10,559 nucleotides of DNA from an uncultured Lachnospiraceae bacterium (GCA_937916415.1 CALGGH010000018.1:1-10559); one strand, 5' to 3'; shown: positions 1 to 6,513, counted from the first letter of the stretch. Numbers and translations are program-made. Notes: generated by a model from the sequence alone, not told the origin.

Positions 1-57
1 GATCCTCTGGGCTAATGTTTAAACTATTTTGAGACATTTTCAAAAATGCTTGACAGG

Positions 58-105
58 AAATATTTGTGTAAAATCCCTAAATATTTGTGTAAAATCCCTA
101 AATAT
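58..105. repeat. Perfect 21-bp tandem direct repeat (two copies plus a partial third)
   Basis: Copy 1 is 58-78 and copy 2 is 79-99, identical and adjacent. The unit begins AAATATTTGTGT and ends AAAATCCCT. The first six bases of a third copy (AAATAT) follow at 100-105. The repeats are AT-rich and each contains TGTGTAAAA, whose complement TTTTACACA matches 7 of 9 positions of the DnaA-box consensus TTATCCACA. They could be iteron-like DnaA or regulator sites, or a simple slippage duplication. The sequence does not decide between these. Confidence 0.9.
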
Positions 106-171
106 CGAATAAAGACGGTGGACAAATACGTTACAAAAAAATATACGTGGAATAACGTGAGTTACATAAAA

Positions 172-204
172 TTATCCCCATAATGTGGATAACAAGGTGG
201 ATAA
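172..204. promoter_or_regulatory. DnaA-box cluster, three boxes at exact 12-bp spacing
   Basis: TTATCCCCA at 172-180 (+ orientation, one mismatch), TGTGGATAA at 184-192 (perfect TTATCCACA on the minus strand) and GGTGGATAA at 196-204 (minus strand, one mismatch). Each is separated by 3 bp, so starts are 12 bp apart. The first two face each other as an imperfect dyad. Such arrays upstream of dnaA bind DnaA-ATP and take part in initiation control and dnaA autoregulation. The perfect box and regular spacing make chance occurrence unlikely. Confidence 0.85.
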
Positions 205-342
205 ATGGTCATCATGACGTTGAAATCGTGGGTATTACTTTGAAAAATACAGGATTTATCGGGAAAATGACGTGGAATCAATATCAACGTATCAATAAAC
301 ATAAATCTGAACGTAAACAGAAAATATGTAAACTATTTCCAC

Positions 343-364
343 TTATGCACATAAGATATCCACA
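343..364 (+). promoter_or_regulatory. DnaA-box pair upstream of the dnaA promoter
   Basis: TTATGCACA at 343-351 fits TTATNCACA exactly, and ATATCCACA at 356-364 differs from TTATCCACA at the first base only. They share orientation, with starts 13 bp apart, and end 7 bp before the extended -10 element at 371-379. Their position suggests DnaA binding here could repress or modulate dnaA transcription. That role is inferred from position and not visible directly. Confidence 0.75.
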
Positions 365-370
365 AAACGT

Positions 371-379
371 TGATATAAT
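371..379 (+). promoter_or_regulatory. Extended -10 promoter element upstream of dnaA
   Basis: TGATATAAT fits the extended -10 consensus TGNTATAAT perfectly. No good -35 box lies 16-18 bp upstream, which is tolerated for extended -10 promoters. The start point would be near 386, inside the dyad 377-415, and would give a dnaA leader of about 115 nt. It may be a second dnaA promoter beside the one at 422-450, or a chance match in AT-rich DNA. Confidence 0.5.
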
Positions 380-415
380 TTTGACACCCGGGGATGGAGT
401 CAGGGGGTCAAAATT
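377..415. repeat. Inverted repeat over the dnaA promoter region
   Basis: The left arm at 377-389 (AATTTTGACACCC) pairs with the right arm at 403-415 (GGGGGTCAAAATT, read from 403) with a single mismatch (A386/G406), giving 9 bp perfect outer arms plus 3 G-C pairs and a 13-nt loop. It overlaps the end of the extended -10 at 374-379 and lies just before the -35 at 422-427. No T-run follows on either strand, so it is not a standard intrinsic terminator. It could be an operator, or a leader hairpin for transcripts from the upstream promoter. Confidence 0.75.
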
Positions 416-450
416 CAAAATTTGAAAAAAAAAGCCCAATAAGGTATAGT
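414..450 (+). promoter_or_regulatory. Probable main sigma-A promoter of dnaA, with a palindrome over the -35
   Basis: The -35 box TTGAAA (422-427) and -10 box TATAGT (445-450) each match 5 of 6 consensus bases and are separated by exactly 17 bp. Transcription would start near 457, about 46 nt ahead of the ATG at 503. The -35 lies inside a perfect small palindrome TTCAAA-A-TTTGAA (414-426), a possible repressor site or simply AT-rich symmetry. This is the best-scoring promoter in the upstream region by eye. Confidence 0.7.
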
Positions 451-502
451 AGACGTATATGCGCCTTTGTATACTTCGTTACGCACCATAAATAGAAAAA
501 AA

Positions 503-1873
503 ATGAGTGACATCAGAAACGACTGGAAAAAAATAAAAGAAGACATAGCCGAAGAATACGGACTTTCCAACATTTCATACACTACCTGGATAGAGCCGCT
601 GATACTTGGAACCGTGACCGAGGACACCGTAACCATACTCATTCCTTCGGATCAGTCTCATGCGCTCAACTATATAAATAAAAAGTACAAGGAGTATTTC
701 CGTGTCATGATCTCCGAAACCTATGACAGGGAATATGACATAGAATTCAAGCTCGAAAAGGATCAGGACTCCAAAAACGTGGTAAGGATAGGCTCTGATC
801 CCGTATATAACCTCAATTACGAAAACGCCAACCTGAATCCAAAGTACAAATTCAACACTTTCGTGGTCGGAGGAAGCAACAATTTCGCATATTCCGCTTC
901 ACTGGCGGTGGCCGAAAGCCCCGGGGAGATATACAATCCTCTTTACCTGTACGGAGGAGCGGGGCTTGGCAAGACGCACCTGATGCATTCGATCGGTCAC
1001 TTTATATTGGAGAACAATCCTGATACCAAGATCCTCTACGTTACGTCCGAGACCTTTACCAATGACGTGATAGAGGCTATCCGTAAGGGAACCTCCAACG
1101 CAAACAACGAGCTGCCCAAGAAGCTCAGGGACAAATACAGGTCGGTTGACGTGCTAATCCTGGATGACGTGCAGTTCATCATAGGCAAGGAAGCTACCCA
1201 GAATGAGTTTTTTAACACCTTCAATGCCCTGTATGCGGCAAACAAGCAGATAATCCTTTCATCAGACAAGCCTCCTAAGGAAATGGAGACGTTGGAGGAA
1301 AGGATGAAATCCCGCTTTGAATGCGGACTCATAGCGGACATACAGCCTCCGGATTATGAGACAAGGATGGCAATTCTCGCCAAAAAGTCTGAATCCGTCA
1401 ATGAAGAGATAGATGAGGAAGTCTTTAAGTACATAGCCACCAACATCAAGTCAAACATCAGGGAGCTCGAAGGCGCCTTCAATAAGATCGTGGCCTATTC
1501 CAAGCTGAATAAGGTAGACATCACGATAGAAAACGCCGAGGAAGCCCTTAAGGACATCATTTATCCTGACAAGCCCGTTGAAGTGACTCCTTCCTACATA
1601 TTAAATACCGTATGTGAGGAATACATGGTATCAGCCGATGACGTGGCGGGCAAAAAGAGAAACGCGGAGCTGGTCGAACCCAGGCAGATAGTCATGTACC
1701 TGTGCAGGGAGCTTACGGACGTTTCCTATAAGGAAATAGGAAACCTGCTGGGCAAAAAGGATCACACCACCGTAATGCACGGAGTCGACAACATAAAGAA
1801 CAGGATGACCGAAAACGAAGACCTGGAGAGAAAGGTAAAGGCAATAAAAAAGAAAATAACGGAATCAGTATGA
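503..1873 (+). CDS. dnaA: Chromosomal replication initiator protein DnaA
   Basis: AAA+ ATPase that binds DnaA boxes, melts the origin and helps load the replicative helicase. With the ATG at 503 the protein is 456 residues, normal for Bacillota. An N-terminal helicase/primosome-interaction domain (about 1-80) starts MSDIRNDWKKIK and contains the typical SYTTWIEPL stretch. A short linker leads to the AAA+ core, with Walker A GGAGLGKT (151-158) and Walker B LILDD (218-222). The C-terminal DNA-binding domain carries the family signature around DHTTVMH (420-426), which reads the box. The frame stays open upstream to a TTG at 467, which would add 12 residues (YTSLRTINRKK after the initiator). I prefer 503 because the promoter at 422-450 would leave a leader of only about 10 nt for TTG and because homologues start at this position. 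Neither start has a clear Shine-Dalgarno sequence, so the exact start is the weak point. Confidence 0.97.
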   Translation: MSDIRNDWKKIKEDIAEEYGLSNISYTTWIEPLILGTVTEDTVTILIPSDQSHALNYINKKYKEYFRVMISETYDREYDIEFKLEKDQDSKNVVRIGSDPVYNLNYENANLNPKYKFNTFVVGGSNNFAYSASLAVAESPGEIYNPLYLYGGAGLGKTHLMHSIGHFILENNPDTKILYVTSETFTNDVIEAIRKGTSNANNELPKKLRDKYRSVDVLILDDVQFIIGKEATQNEFFNTFNALYAANKQIILSSDKPPKEMETLEERMKSRFECGLIADIQPPDYETRMAILAKKSESVNEEIDEEVFKYIATNIKSNIRELEGAFNKIVAYSKLNKVDITIENAEEALKDIIYPDKPVEVTPSYILNTVCEEYMVSADDVAGKKRNAELVEPRQIVMYLCRELTDVSYKEIGNLLGKKDHTTVMHGVDNIKNRMTENEDLERKVKAIKKKITESV

Positions 1874-1875
1874 CC

Positions 1876-1891
1876 GATCCTGAAAAGGATC
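1876..1891. repeat. Small hairpin just after dnaA
   Basis: GATCCT-GAAA-AGGATC is a perfect 6-bp stem closed by a GAAA tetraloop, starting 3 nt after the dnaA stop. No T-run follows, so it is unlikely to terminate transcription alone. It may protect the 3' end of the dnaA mRNA or be incidental. Confidence 0.55.
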
Positions 1892-1966
1892 AATTCACCC
1901 AAAAAGATATTCACGTCTTTCTCAACGTGCCGGGTAGCATTGGGCAGGGTTATTCACAATAATCTG

Positions 1967-1995
1967 TTTCTATTTTTATTTAAGTTTAGTATAAT
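1967..1995 (+). promoter_or_regulatory. Candidate dnaN promoter inside the origin
   Basis: TATAAT at 1990-1995 is a perfect -10 hexamer. The hexamer 17 bp upstream (TTTCTA, 1967-1972) is a poor -35, only 3 of 6. Transcription would begin near 2002, at the start of the DnaA box 2004-2012, so DnaA bound there could affect this promoter. The leader would contain the inverted repeat at 2022-2063. Confidence is limited by the weak -35 and AT-rich context. Confidence 0.5.
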
Positions 1996-2021
1996 ATACA
2001 AGGTTATACACATTTAAACAT

Positions 2022-2042
2022 CCCCTATTATTATTATTACTA
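2022..2042 (+). promoter_or_regulatory. DnaA-trio array with GC cluster (origin unwinding element)
   Basis: After the C tract, six uninterrupted triplets read CTA TTA TTA TTA TTA CTA at 2025-2042. On the opposite strand these are TAG/TAA units, matching the known DnaA-trio rule 3'-[G/A]A[T/A]-5', in the same orientation as the B. subtilis array downstream of dnaA. The same-strand DnaA box at 2004-2012 ends 12 nt before the first trio. DnaA filaments are known to extend from the last box onto the trios to stretch one strand and open the duplex. Identification is by pattern and position. Confidence 0.75.
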
Positions 2043-2063
2043 TAAATAATCTAATAATAGGGG
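2022..2063. repeat. Perfect 12-bp inverted repeat in the unwinding region / dnaN leader
   Basis: CCCCTATTATTA (2022-2033) and TAATAATAGGGG (2052-2063) are exact reverse complements with an 18-nt AT-rich spacer. T2021 and G2064 could add a wobble pair in RNA. The left arm contains the first three DnaA-trios. In the dnaN transcript it would form a stem ending 13 nt before the AAAGG ribosome-binding site (2077-2081). No T-run follows, so it is not a terminator. It could be a cruciform or single-strand hairpin element of the origin, or an mRNA leader structure. Confidence 0.85.
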
Positions 2064-2087
2064 GAGAAATCCACAGAAAGGCTCATT

Positions 2088-3200
2088 ATGAAGATCATTT
2101 GTAACAAATCGGAACTCCTGAAGGGCGTTTCCATAGTTTCAAAGGCCGTACCGTCTAAGACTACGATGTCCATCATGCAATGCATACTTATTGATGCCAG
2201 TCAGAATGAGATCAATCTGATAGCCAATGACATGGAGCTTGGCATTGAGACCGTGATATCCGGTGAGATAGCCGAAAAAGGCAAGATAGCCCTGGAAGCA
2301 AAGATGTTCAGGGAAATAATCAGCAAGATGCCTGACAATGACGTGACGATAGTTACCGATGATTCATTAAAGGCTTCGATAACCTGTGAAAAGGTTAAGT
2401 TCAACATCATAGGCAAGTCTGCAGATGAATTCTCCTATCTGCCTCAGATTGAGCACTCTGACAGCATAGTGATATCTGAGTATACCTTAAAGAGGATCAT
2501 CAGGCAGACCATTTTTTCCATATCGGATAATGAGAATTCGCCGATGATGACCGGTGAGCTGTTTGAAATAGATGAAGACAGGCTCAGGGTTTCATCCCTT
2601 GACGGACACAGGATATCAATGAGAAACATCAAACTCAAGAACGTTTATTCATCCAAAAAGGTGATCGTTCCCGGCAAGACCTTAAATGAGATAAGCAGCA
2701 TCATAGGAGATGACACCGAAAAGAACGTGAACATCTTCTTTACTCCCAATCACATACTTTTTGAATTTGACAATACCCTGGTGCTCTCGAGACTCATCGA
2801 GGGAGACTACTTCAACGTCGATCAGATGATCACCAGGGATTATGAGACCAAGGTCACTGTTAACAAGAGAGAGCTTTATGACAGCATTGACAGGTCCACA
2901 CTTTTCATCAGGGAAGGTGACAAGAGACCTATCATCATCAACATCACGGATGACAACCTTGAGCTCAAGATCAACAATTCCACCCATGGCAGCATGGATG
3001 AGAACATAGGCATCACCAAGGAAGGCAAGGACCTGATAATAGGCTTTAACCCCAAGTTCCTGATGGACGTGCTGAGGGTTATCGATGGAGACGAGGTAGA
3101 AATGTTCATGGTTAATCCCAAGTCTCCCTGCTTCATCAGGGATGAGGAGGACAGCTACATCTACCTGATACTGCCCATCAACTTTAACACGGTGTCATAA
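2088..3200 (+). CDS. dnaN: DNA polymerase III sliding clamp, beta subunit
   Basis: The 370-residue protein is the ring-shaped homodimeric clamp that tethers DNA polymerase III and other clamp-binding proteins to DNA. Its length is close to E. coli (366) and B. subtilis (378) DnaN. Three repeated clamp folds of about 120 residues fit the whole length. Recognisable stretches are the N-terminal MKIICNKSELLKGVSIVSKA, the central LDGHRISMR, and a C-terminal end in YIYLILPI, which forms part of the partner-binding pocket region. AAAGG at 2077-2081 lies 6 nt before the ATG. It sits directly after the origin unwinding region, as in other Bacillota, and 40 nt before the S4 gene. No truncation or oddity is seen. 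Confidence 0.98.
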   Translation: MKIICNKSELLKGVSIVSKAVPSKTTMSIMQCILIDASQNEINLIANDMELGIETVISGEIAEKGKIALEAKMFREIISKMPDNDVTIVTDDSLKASITCEKVKFNIIGKSADEFSYLPQIEHSDSIVISEYTLKRIIRQTIFSISDNENSPMMTGELFEIDEDRLRVSSLDGHRISMRNIKLKNVYSSKKVIVPGKTLNEISSIIGDDTEKNVNIFFTPNHILFEFDNTLVLSRLIEGDYFNVDQMITRDYETKVTVNKRELYDSIDRSTLFIREGDKRPIIINITDDNLELKINNSTHGSMDENIGITKEGKDLIIGFNPKFLMDVLRVIDGDEVEMFMVNPKSPCFIRDEEDSYIYLILPINFNTVS

Positions 3201-3240
3201 ACTGACTGTCATTCATTCCGGGGCGAAGCCGAAGGATTAC

Positions 3241-3489
3241 ATGACCGCAATGCATATGCAGGAAGTATTTATAAAAGACGAATTCATCAAATTAGGACAG
3301 GCCCTAAAGCTGGCAGGCTTGGTTGACAGCGGGCTTGACGCCAAGATAGAGATCACCGACGGCCACGTGCTCGTCAATGGTGAAAAGGAAGACCGGCGTG
3401 GCAGGAAGCTTTACGATGGGGATGAGGTGACCTATGATGGCACCTCCTTTGTCGTAAGGAGTCCTGAAAAAAAGGATGGTCAGATATGA
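3241..3489 (+). CDS. yaaA: Small S4-domain RNA-binding protein, YaaA/RlbA family
   Basis: An 82-residue protein that is almost entirely one S4 RNA-binding fold. The diagnostic stretch runs from FIKLGQALKLAGLVDSG through HVLVNGEKEDRRGRKL to the DGDEV turn. This family sits between dnaN and recF in most Bacillota. B. subtilis YaaA (RlbA) is linked to ribosome or large-subunit biology, although its exact task is poorly known. GAAGG (3231-3235) is well placed 5 nt before the ATG at 3241, which supports this start over the in-frame ATGs at 3250 and 3256. The stop overlaps the recF start (ATGA, 3486-3489), implying translational coupling. Confidence 0.93.
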   Translation: MTAMHMQEVFIKDEFIKLGQALKLAGLVDSGLDAKIEITDGHVLVNGEKEDRRGRKLYDGDEVTYDGTSFVVRSPEKKDGQI

Positions 3490-4571
3490 TCATAAAAACC
3501 CTGGAACTGATGGATTATAGAAATTATGAAACTCTAAGCATCGAATTCGGTTCCGGAATCAACATATTGTTTGGTAACAACGCCCAGGGCAAGACCAACA
3601 TCCTCGAAGCGATATACCTGTCAGCTACGACCAAATCACAAAGGGGCACCAAGGACAGGGACATAATAAGGTTTGGACGTGACGAAGCCCACATACGTAC
3701 CATGCTCATGGATTCGGAGGGAGTTGAAACCAGGGTAGACATGCATCTGCGCAAGTCCAGGACTAAGGGTCTGGCAGTGGATGGCGTAAAGCTAAAAAAG
3801 GCCTCTGAGCTTTTTGGAAAGCTGAACGTGGTGCTTTTTTCACCTGAGGATCTTGATCTGATCAAAGGGGGTCCCGGCGAAAGACGTAGATTCGTCGACA
3901 TGGAATTATGCCAGCTCGACGATTTTTACCTATACAATCTGAGTAATTATAACAAAATAGTATTTCAGAGAAACAATCTTCTCAAGGATCTGTATTTCAA
4001 TCCTTCTCTACAAGAAACCATAGGCATCTGGGATTCCCAGTTGGTCAGCTACGGCAGCAAGGTCATAGAAAGAAGGCAGTCTTTTGTGGATCAGCTAAAC
4101 GAGGTGATCGGGGCGGTTCATGAGAAACTGTCGGGAGGCCGTGAGTCACTGAGGATCGTTTATCAGCCTAACGTTTCGCTGGAGAATTTTGAATCGGAAC
4201 TGGCCGCGTCCACCGACAGGGACGTAAAGTCCAAGATGACCAACGTCGGTCCTCACAGGGATGATTTCGCATTCATGATCGGAGACATGGACGTAAGGAA
4301 GTTCGGATCCCAGGGACAGCAGCGCACCGCCGCCCTTTCCCTCAAGCTGGCTGAGATAGACATAGTTAAAAAGCTTGCAAACGACGTACCCGTACTGCTG
4401 CTGGATGACGTGCTCTCGGAGCTTGACACCGGCAGGCAGAACTACCTGCTCGATTCGATAGGTGAAGTGCAGACCATAGTCACCTGTACGGGACTTGAGG
4501 AATTCGTAAACGGCAGACTTAAGATCGACAAGGTCTTTAATATAGCAAATGGAGCACTTGTAGACAACTAA
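3486..4571 (+). CDS. recF: DNA replication and repair protein RecF
   Basis: SMC-like ATPase of 361 residues that works with RecO and RecR to load RecA at single-strand gaps and stalled forks. The Walker A motif GNNAQGKT is at residues 30-37, the ABC-type signature SQGQQRT at 275-281, and Walker B LLLDDVLSELD at 304-314. The order and length match full RecF and exclude the much longer SMC/RecN proteins. The ATG overlaps the S4 gene stop by 4 nt, with AAGG about 10 nt upstream, and gyrB starts 13 nt after the stop. In Bacillus, remB (yaaB) lies between recF and gyrB; here there is no room for it. Confidence 0.97.
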   Translation: MIIKTLELMDYRNYETLSIEFGSGINILFGNNAQGKTNILEAIYLSATTKSQRGTKDRDIIRFGRDEAHIRTMLMDSEGVETRVDMHLRKSRTKGLAVDGVKLKKASELFGKLNVVLFSPEDLDLIKGGPGERRRFVDMELCQLDDFYLYNLSNYNKIVFQRNNLLKDLYFNPSLQETIGIWDSQLVSYGSKVIERRQSFVDQLNEVIGAVHEKLSGGRESLRIVYQPNVSLENFESELAASTDRDVKSKMTNVGPHRDDFAFMIGDMDVRKFGSQGQQRTAALSLKLAEIDIVKKLANDVPVLLLDDVLSELDTGRQNYLLDSIGEVQTIVTCTGLEEFVNGRLKIDKVFNIANGALVDN

Positions 4572-4584
4572 TCAGAGGTTTTGT

Positions 4585-6513
4585 ATGTCAGAAGAAAAGA
4601 AAGTGGAATATGGCGCCGACCAGATTCAGATACTTGAAGGACTGGAAGCGGTCAGAAAAAGACCCGGAATGTACATAGGAAGCACCTCATCCAGGGGACT
4701 GCATCATCTCGTGTATGAGATAGTAGACAATGCGGTGGATGAGGCACTTGCCGGATTCTGCAGCGAGATTGAGGTCACGATCAATCCTGACAACTCGATC
4801 ACGGTCATAGACAACGGACGCGGAATCCCCGTGGGCATCAATCACAAAGCTGGAATTCCCGCGGTTGAGGTCGTATTTACGATACTGCATGCGGGCGGAA
4901 AGTTCGGCGGCGGCGGATACAAGGTCTCCGGCGGGCTACACGGCGTGGGCGCATCGGTAGTAAATGCGCTGTCTGACTGGCTCAGCGTGGAGATACGCAG
5001 GGACGGCAAGCTCTATGAACAGCGCTATGAGAGAGGTCATACGTGCTATCCGCTCAAGGAAATTGGCACCTGCGGACCTGACGAAAGCGGCACCAAGGTC
5101 ACTTTTAAGCCTGACGGCACGATATTTGAGGACCTGGTGTATGATTACGATACCCTCAAGACAAGGCTCAGGGAGACCTCATTCCTGACAAAGGGCCTCA
5201 GGATAACGCTGATAGACACCCGTGAAGGTCAGGAACAGGAGAGGACTTTTCACTACGAGGGCGGAATCAAGGAATTCGTGCAATACCTCAATAAATCCAA
5301 GGAAGCCCTCTATCCCGCGATCATGTATTTCGAGGGAAAGAAGAACAACGTGCTGGTCGAGGTTTCGATGCAGCATAATGACGCATATAACGAAAGCATA
5401 TACACTTTCGTAAATAACATAAACACTCCCGAGGGAGGAACTCATCTCGAGGGGTTTAGGAACGCGCTGACCAAGACCTTCAATGACTACGCCAGGACCA
5501 ACAAGCTGCTGAAGGATTCAGATCCCAATCTAAGCGGTGAGGACATCAGGGAAGGCCTGACGGCCATCGTGTCAGTCAAGATAGAGGATCCTCAGTTCGA
5601 AGGGCAGACCAAGCAGAAGCTGGGTAATTCGGAAGCCAGGGGTGCCGTGAATTCTGTAGTCAGCGAACAGCTCACGTATTTCCTTGAGCAGAATCCTGAC
5701 GTGGCACGCACGATAGTTGATAAGTCGATACTGGCACAGCGCGCCAGGGAAGCAGCCCGCAAGGCCAGGGACCTGACCAGGAGAAAGACGGCGCTGGAAG
5801 GCACGTCACTGCCCGGTAAGCTGGCTGACTGTTCCGAAAAGGATCCTTCCAAATGTGAGATATACATAGTCGAGGGAGATTCCGCCGGCGGTTCCGCCAA
5901 AACCGCGAGAAGCCGTGCTACTCAGGCAATACTGCCTCTGAGGGGCAAGATCCTCAACGTTGAAAAGGCACGTCTGGACAGGATATATGACAATGCCGAG
6001 ATCAAGGCCATGATCACTGCCTTCGGAACCGGCATACATGATGACTTCGACATCACCAAGCTTCGTTATGACAAGATCATCATCATGACGGATGCCGACG
6101 TGGACGGAGCCCACATAGCCACGCTGATGCTTACCTTCATATACAGGTTCATGCCCGAGCTCATCAAGCAGGGACACGTATACCTGGCCAAGCCTCCGCT
6201 CTATAAGCTGGAGAAAAACAAGCAGATATGGTATGCATACTCCGACGAAGAGCTGGATGGCATACTCAAGGAAGTCGGCAGGGATACCAATAACAAGATC
6301 CAGAGATACAAAGGTCTGGGAGAAATGGATCCCGAACAGCTCTGGGAAACCACGATGGATCCCGAGCGCAGGATACTGCTTCGCGTCGGCATGAATGAGG
6401 AAGAGGAGTCGGAGATTGACCTGACCTTTAATACTCTGATGGGTGACAAGGTTGAACCGAGACGTGAGTTTATAGAGAGAAATGCGAAGTTTGTGAAGAA
6501 TCTTGATATATAA
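4585..6513 (+). CDS. gyrB: DNA gyrase subunit B
   Basis: ATPase subunit of the type IIA topoisomerase that introduces negative supercoils. The 642 residues match the usual Gram-positive short form, without the insert seen in E. coli. The GHKL ATPase domain shows catalytic Glu45 and Asn49 in YEIVDNAVDEAL, Asp76 in DNGRGIP and the ATP-lid motif GGLHGVG (116-122). Arg139 aligns with the coumarin-contact Arg136 of E. coli. The transducer contains QTKQKLGNSEARG. The TOPRIM domain has VEGDSAGGSAK (429-439, catalytic Glu430) and DADVD (503-507). The C-terminal IQRYKGLGEMDPEQLW stretch separates it from ParE only weakly, but adjacency to gyrA supports GyrB. AGAGG at 4574-4578 precedes the ATG by 6 nt. 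gyrA follows after 46 nt without a terminator. Confidence 0.98.
   Translation: MSEEKKVEYGADQIQILEGLEAVRKRPGMYIGSTSSRGLHHLVYEIVDNAVDEALAGFCSEIEVTINPDNSITVIDNGRGIPVGINHKAGIPAVEVVFTILHAGGKFGGGGYKVSGGLHGVGASVVNALSDWLSVEIRRDGKLYEQRYERGHTCYPLKEIGTCGPDESGTKVTFKPDGTIFEDLVYDYDTLKTRLRETSFLTKGLRITLIDTREGQEQERTFHYEGGIKEFVQYLNKSKEALYPAIMYFEGKKNNVLVEVSMQHNDAYNESIYTFVNNINTPEGGTHLEGFRNALTKTFNDYARTNKLLKDSDPNLSGEDIREGLTAIVSVKIEDPQFEGQTKQKLGNSEARGAVNSVVSEQLTYFLEQNPDVARTIVDKSILAQRAREAARKARDLTRRKTALEGTSLPGKLADCSEKDPSKCEIYIVEGDSAGGSAKTARSRATQAILPLRGKILNVEKARLDRIYDNAEIKAMITAFGTGIHDDFDITKLRYDKIIIMTDADVDGAHIATLMLTFIYRFMPELIKQGHVYLAKPPLYKLEKNKQIWYAYSDEELDGILKEVGRDTNNKIQRYKGLGEMDPEQLWETTMDPERRILLRVGMNEEEESEIDLTFNTLMGDKVEPRREFIERNAKFVKNLDI

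Larger units (their letters stand above)
1..502. other. Upstream half of oriC and dnaA regulatory region (non-coding)
   Basis: About 500 bases with no convincing gene. The region is strongly AT-rich compared with the coding part of the window. It holds a tandem duplication (58-105), DnaA-box-like 9-mers in two groups (172-204 and 343-364), a large dyad (377-415), two promoter-like elements and nine ACGT tetranucleotides. A weaker box-like 9-mer, GGTGGACAA, lies at 117-125 (7 of 9 to the reverse consensus), and a small palindrome CATTTT-CA-AAAATG lies at 35-48. In Bacillota the segment upstream of dnaA carries the DnaA-box clusters that regulate initiation and autoregulate dnaA, and rpmH usually lies divergently beyond it. 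No rpmH codons are visible, so that gene would lie left of base 1. The origin assignment rests on gene context plus boxes and is inference, but strong. Confidence 0.85.
1950..2058 (+). other. Downstream half of oriC: DnaA boxes plus unwinding region
   Basis: The 214-bp dnaA-dnaN gap holds TTATTCACA at 1950-1958 and TTATACACA at 2004-2012, both exact fits to TTATNCACA and both in + orientation. A short C tract (2022-2025), a trinucleotide array and very AT-rich DNA follow up to 2058. In B. subtilis the DNA-unwinding element lies in the same place between dnaA and dnaN, with boxes feeding into a GC cluster and DnaA-trios. The match in order and orientation makes this the likely melting site. 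A third, poor match (AAATCCACA, 2067-2075) sits close to the dnaN start. Confidence 0.85.

Noticed and set aside
1..4. GATC at the first base as a cloning or restriction-site scar
   Set aside because: A 4-mer is uninformative and no adapter or vector sequence is visible at this end.
50..74. TTGACA (50-55) with TAAAAT (69-74) as a + strand promoter
   Set aside because: The spacer is only 13 bp, too short for a sigma-A promoter, and no gene follows nearby.
103..109. TATCGAA resembling a Spo0A box (TGTCGAA)
   Set aside because: A single 7-mer with one mismatch in AT-rich DNA is expected by chance, and there is no second site to support it.
183..425. An 80-codon open frame on the + strand upstream of dnaA
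   Set aside because: Its ATG lies in a perfect DnaA box, it has no ribosome site, it runs through the DnaA-box pair, the extended -10 and the dyad, and its Lys/Ile-rich product resembles no family I know. It is best explained as chance in AT-rich origin DNA.
1876..1891. Hairpin after dnaA as an intrinsic terminator
   Set aside because: The stem is only 6 bp and is followed by AATTCACCC, not a T-run.
3214..3235. GC-rich stretch between dnaN and the S4 gene as a terminator or riboswitch
   Set aside because: Only a 3-bp GGC/GCC stem around GAA can form, with no T-run. The 40-nt gap otherwise just carries the GAAGG ribosome site.
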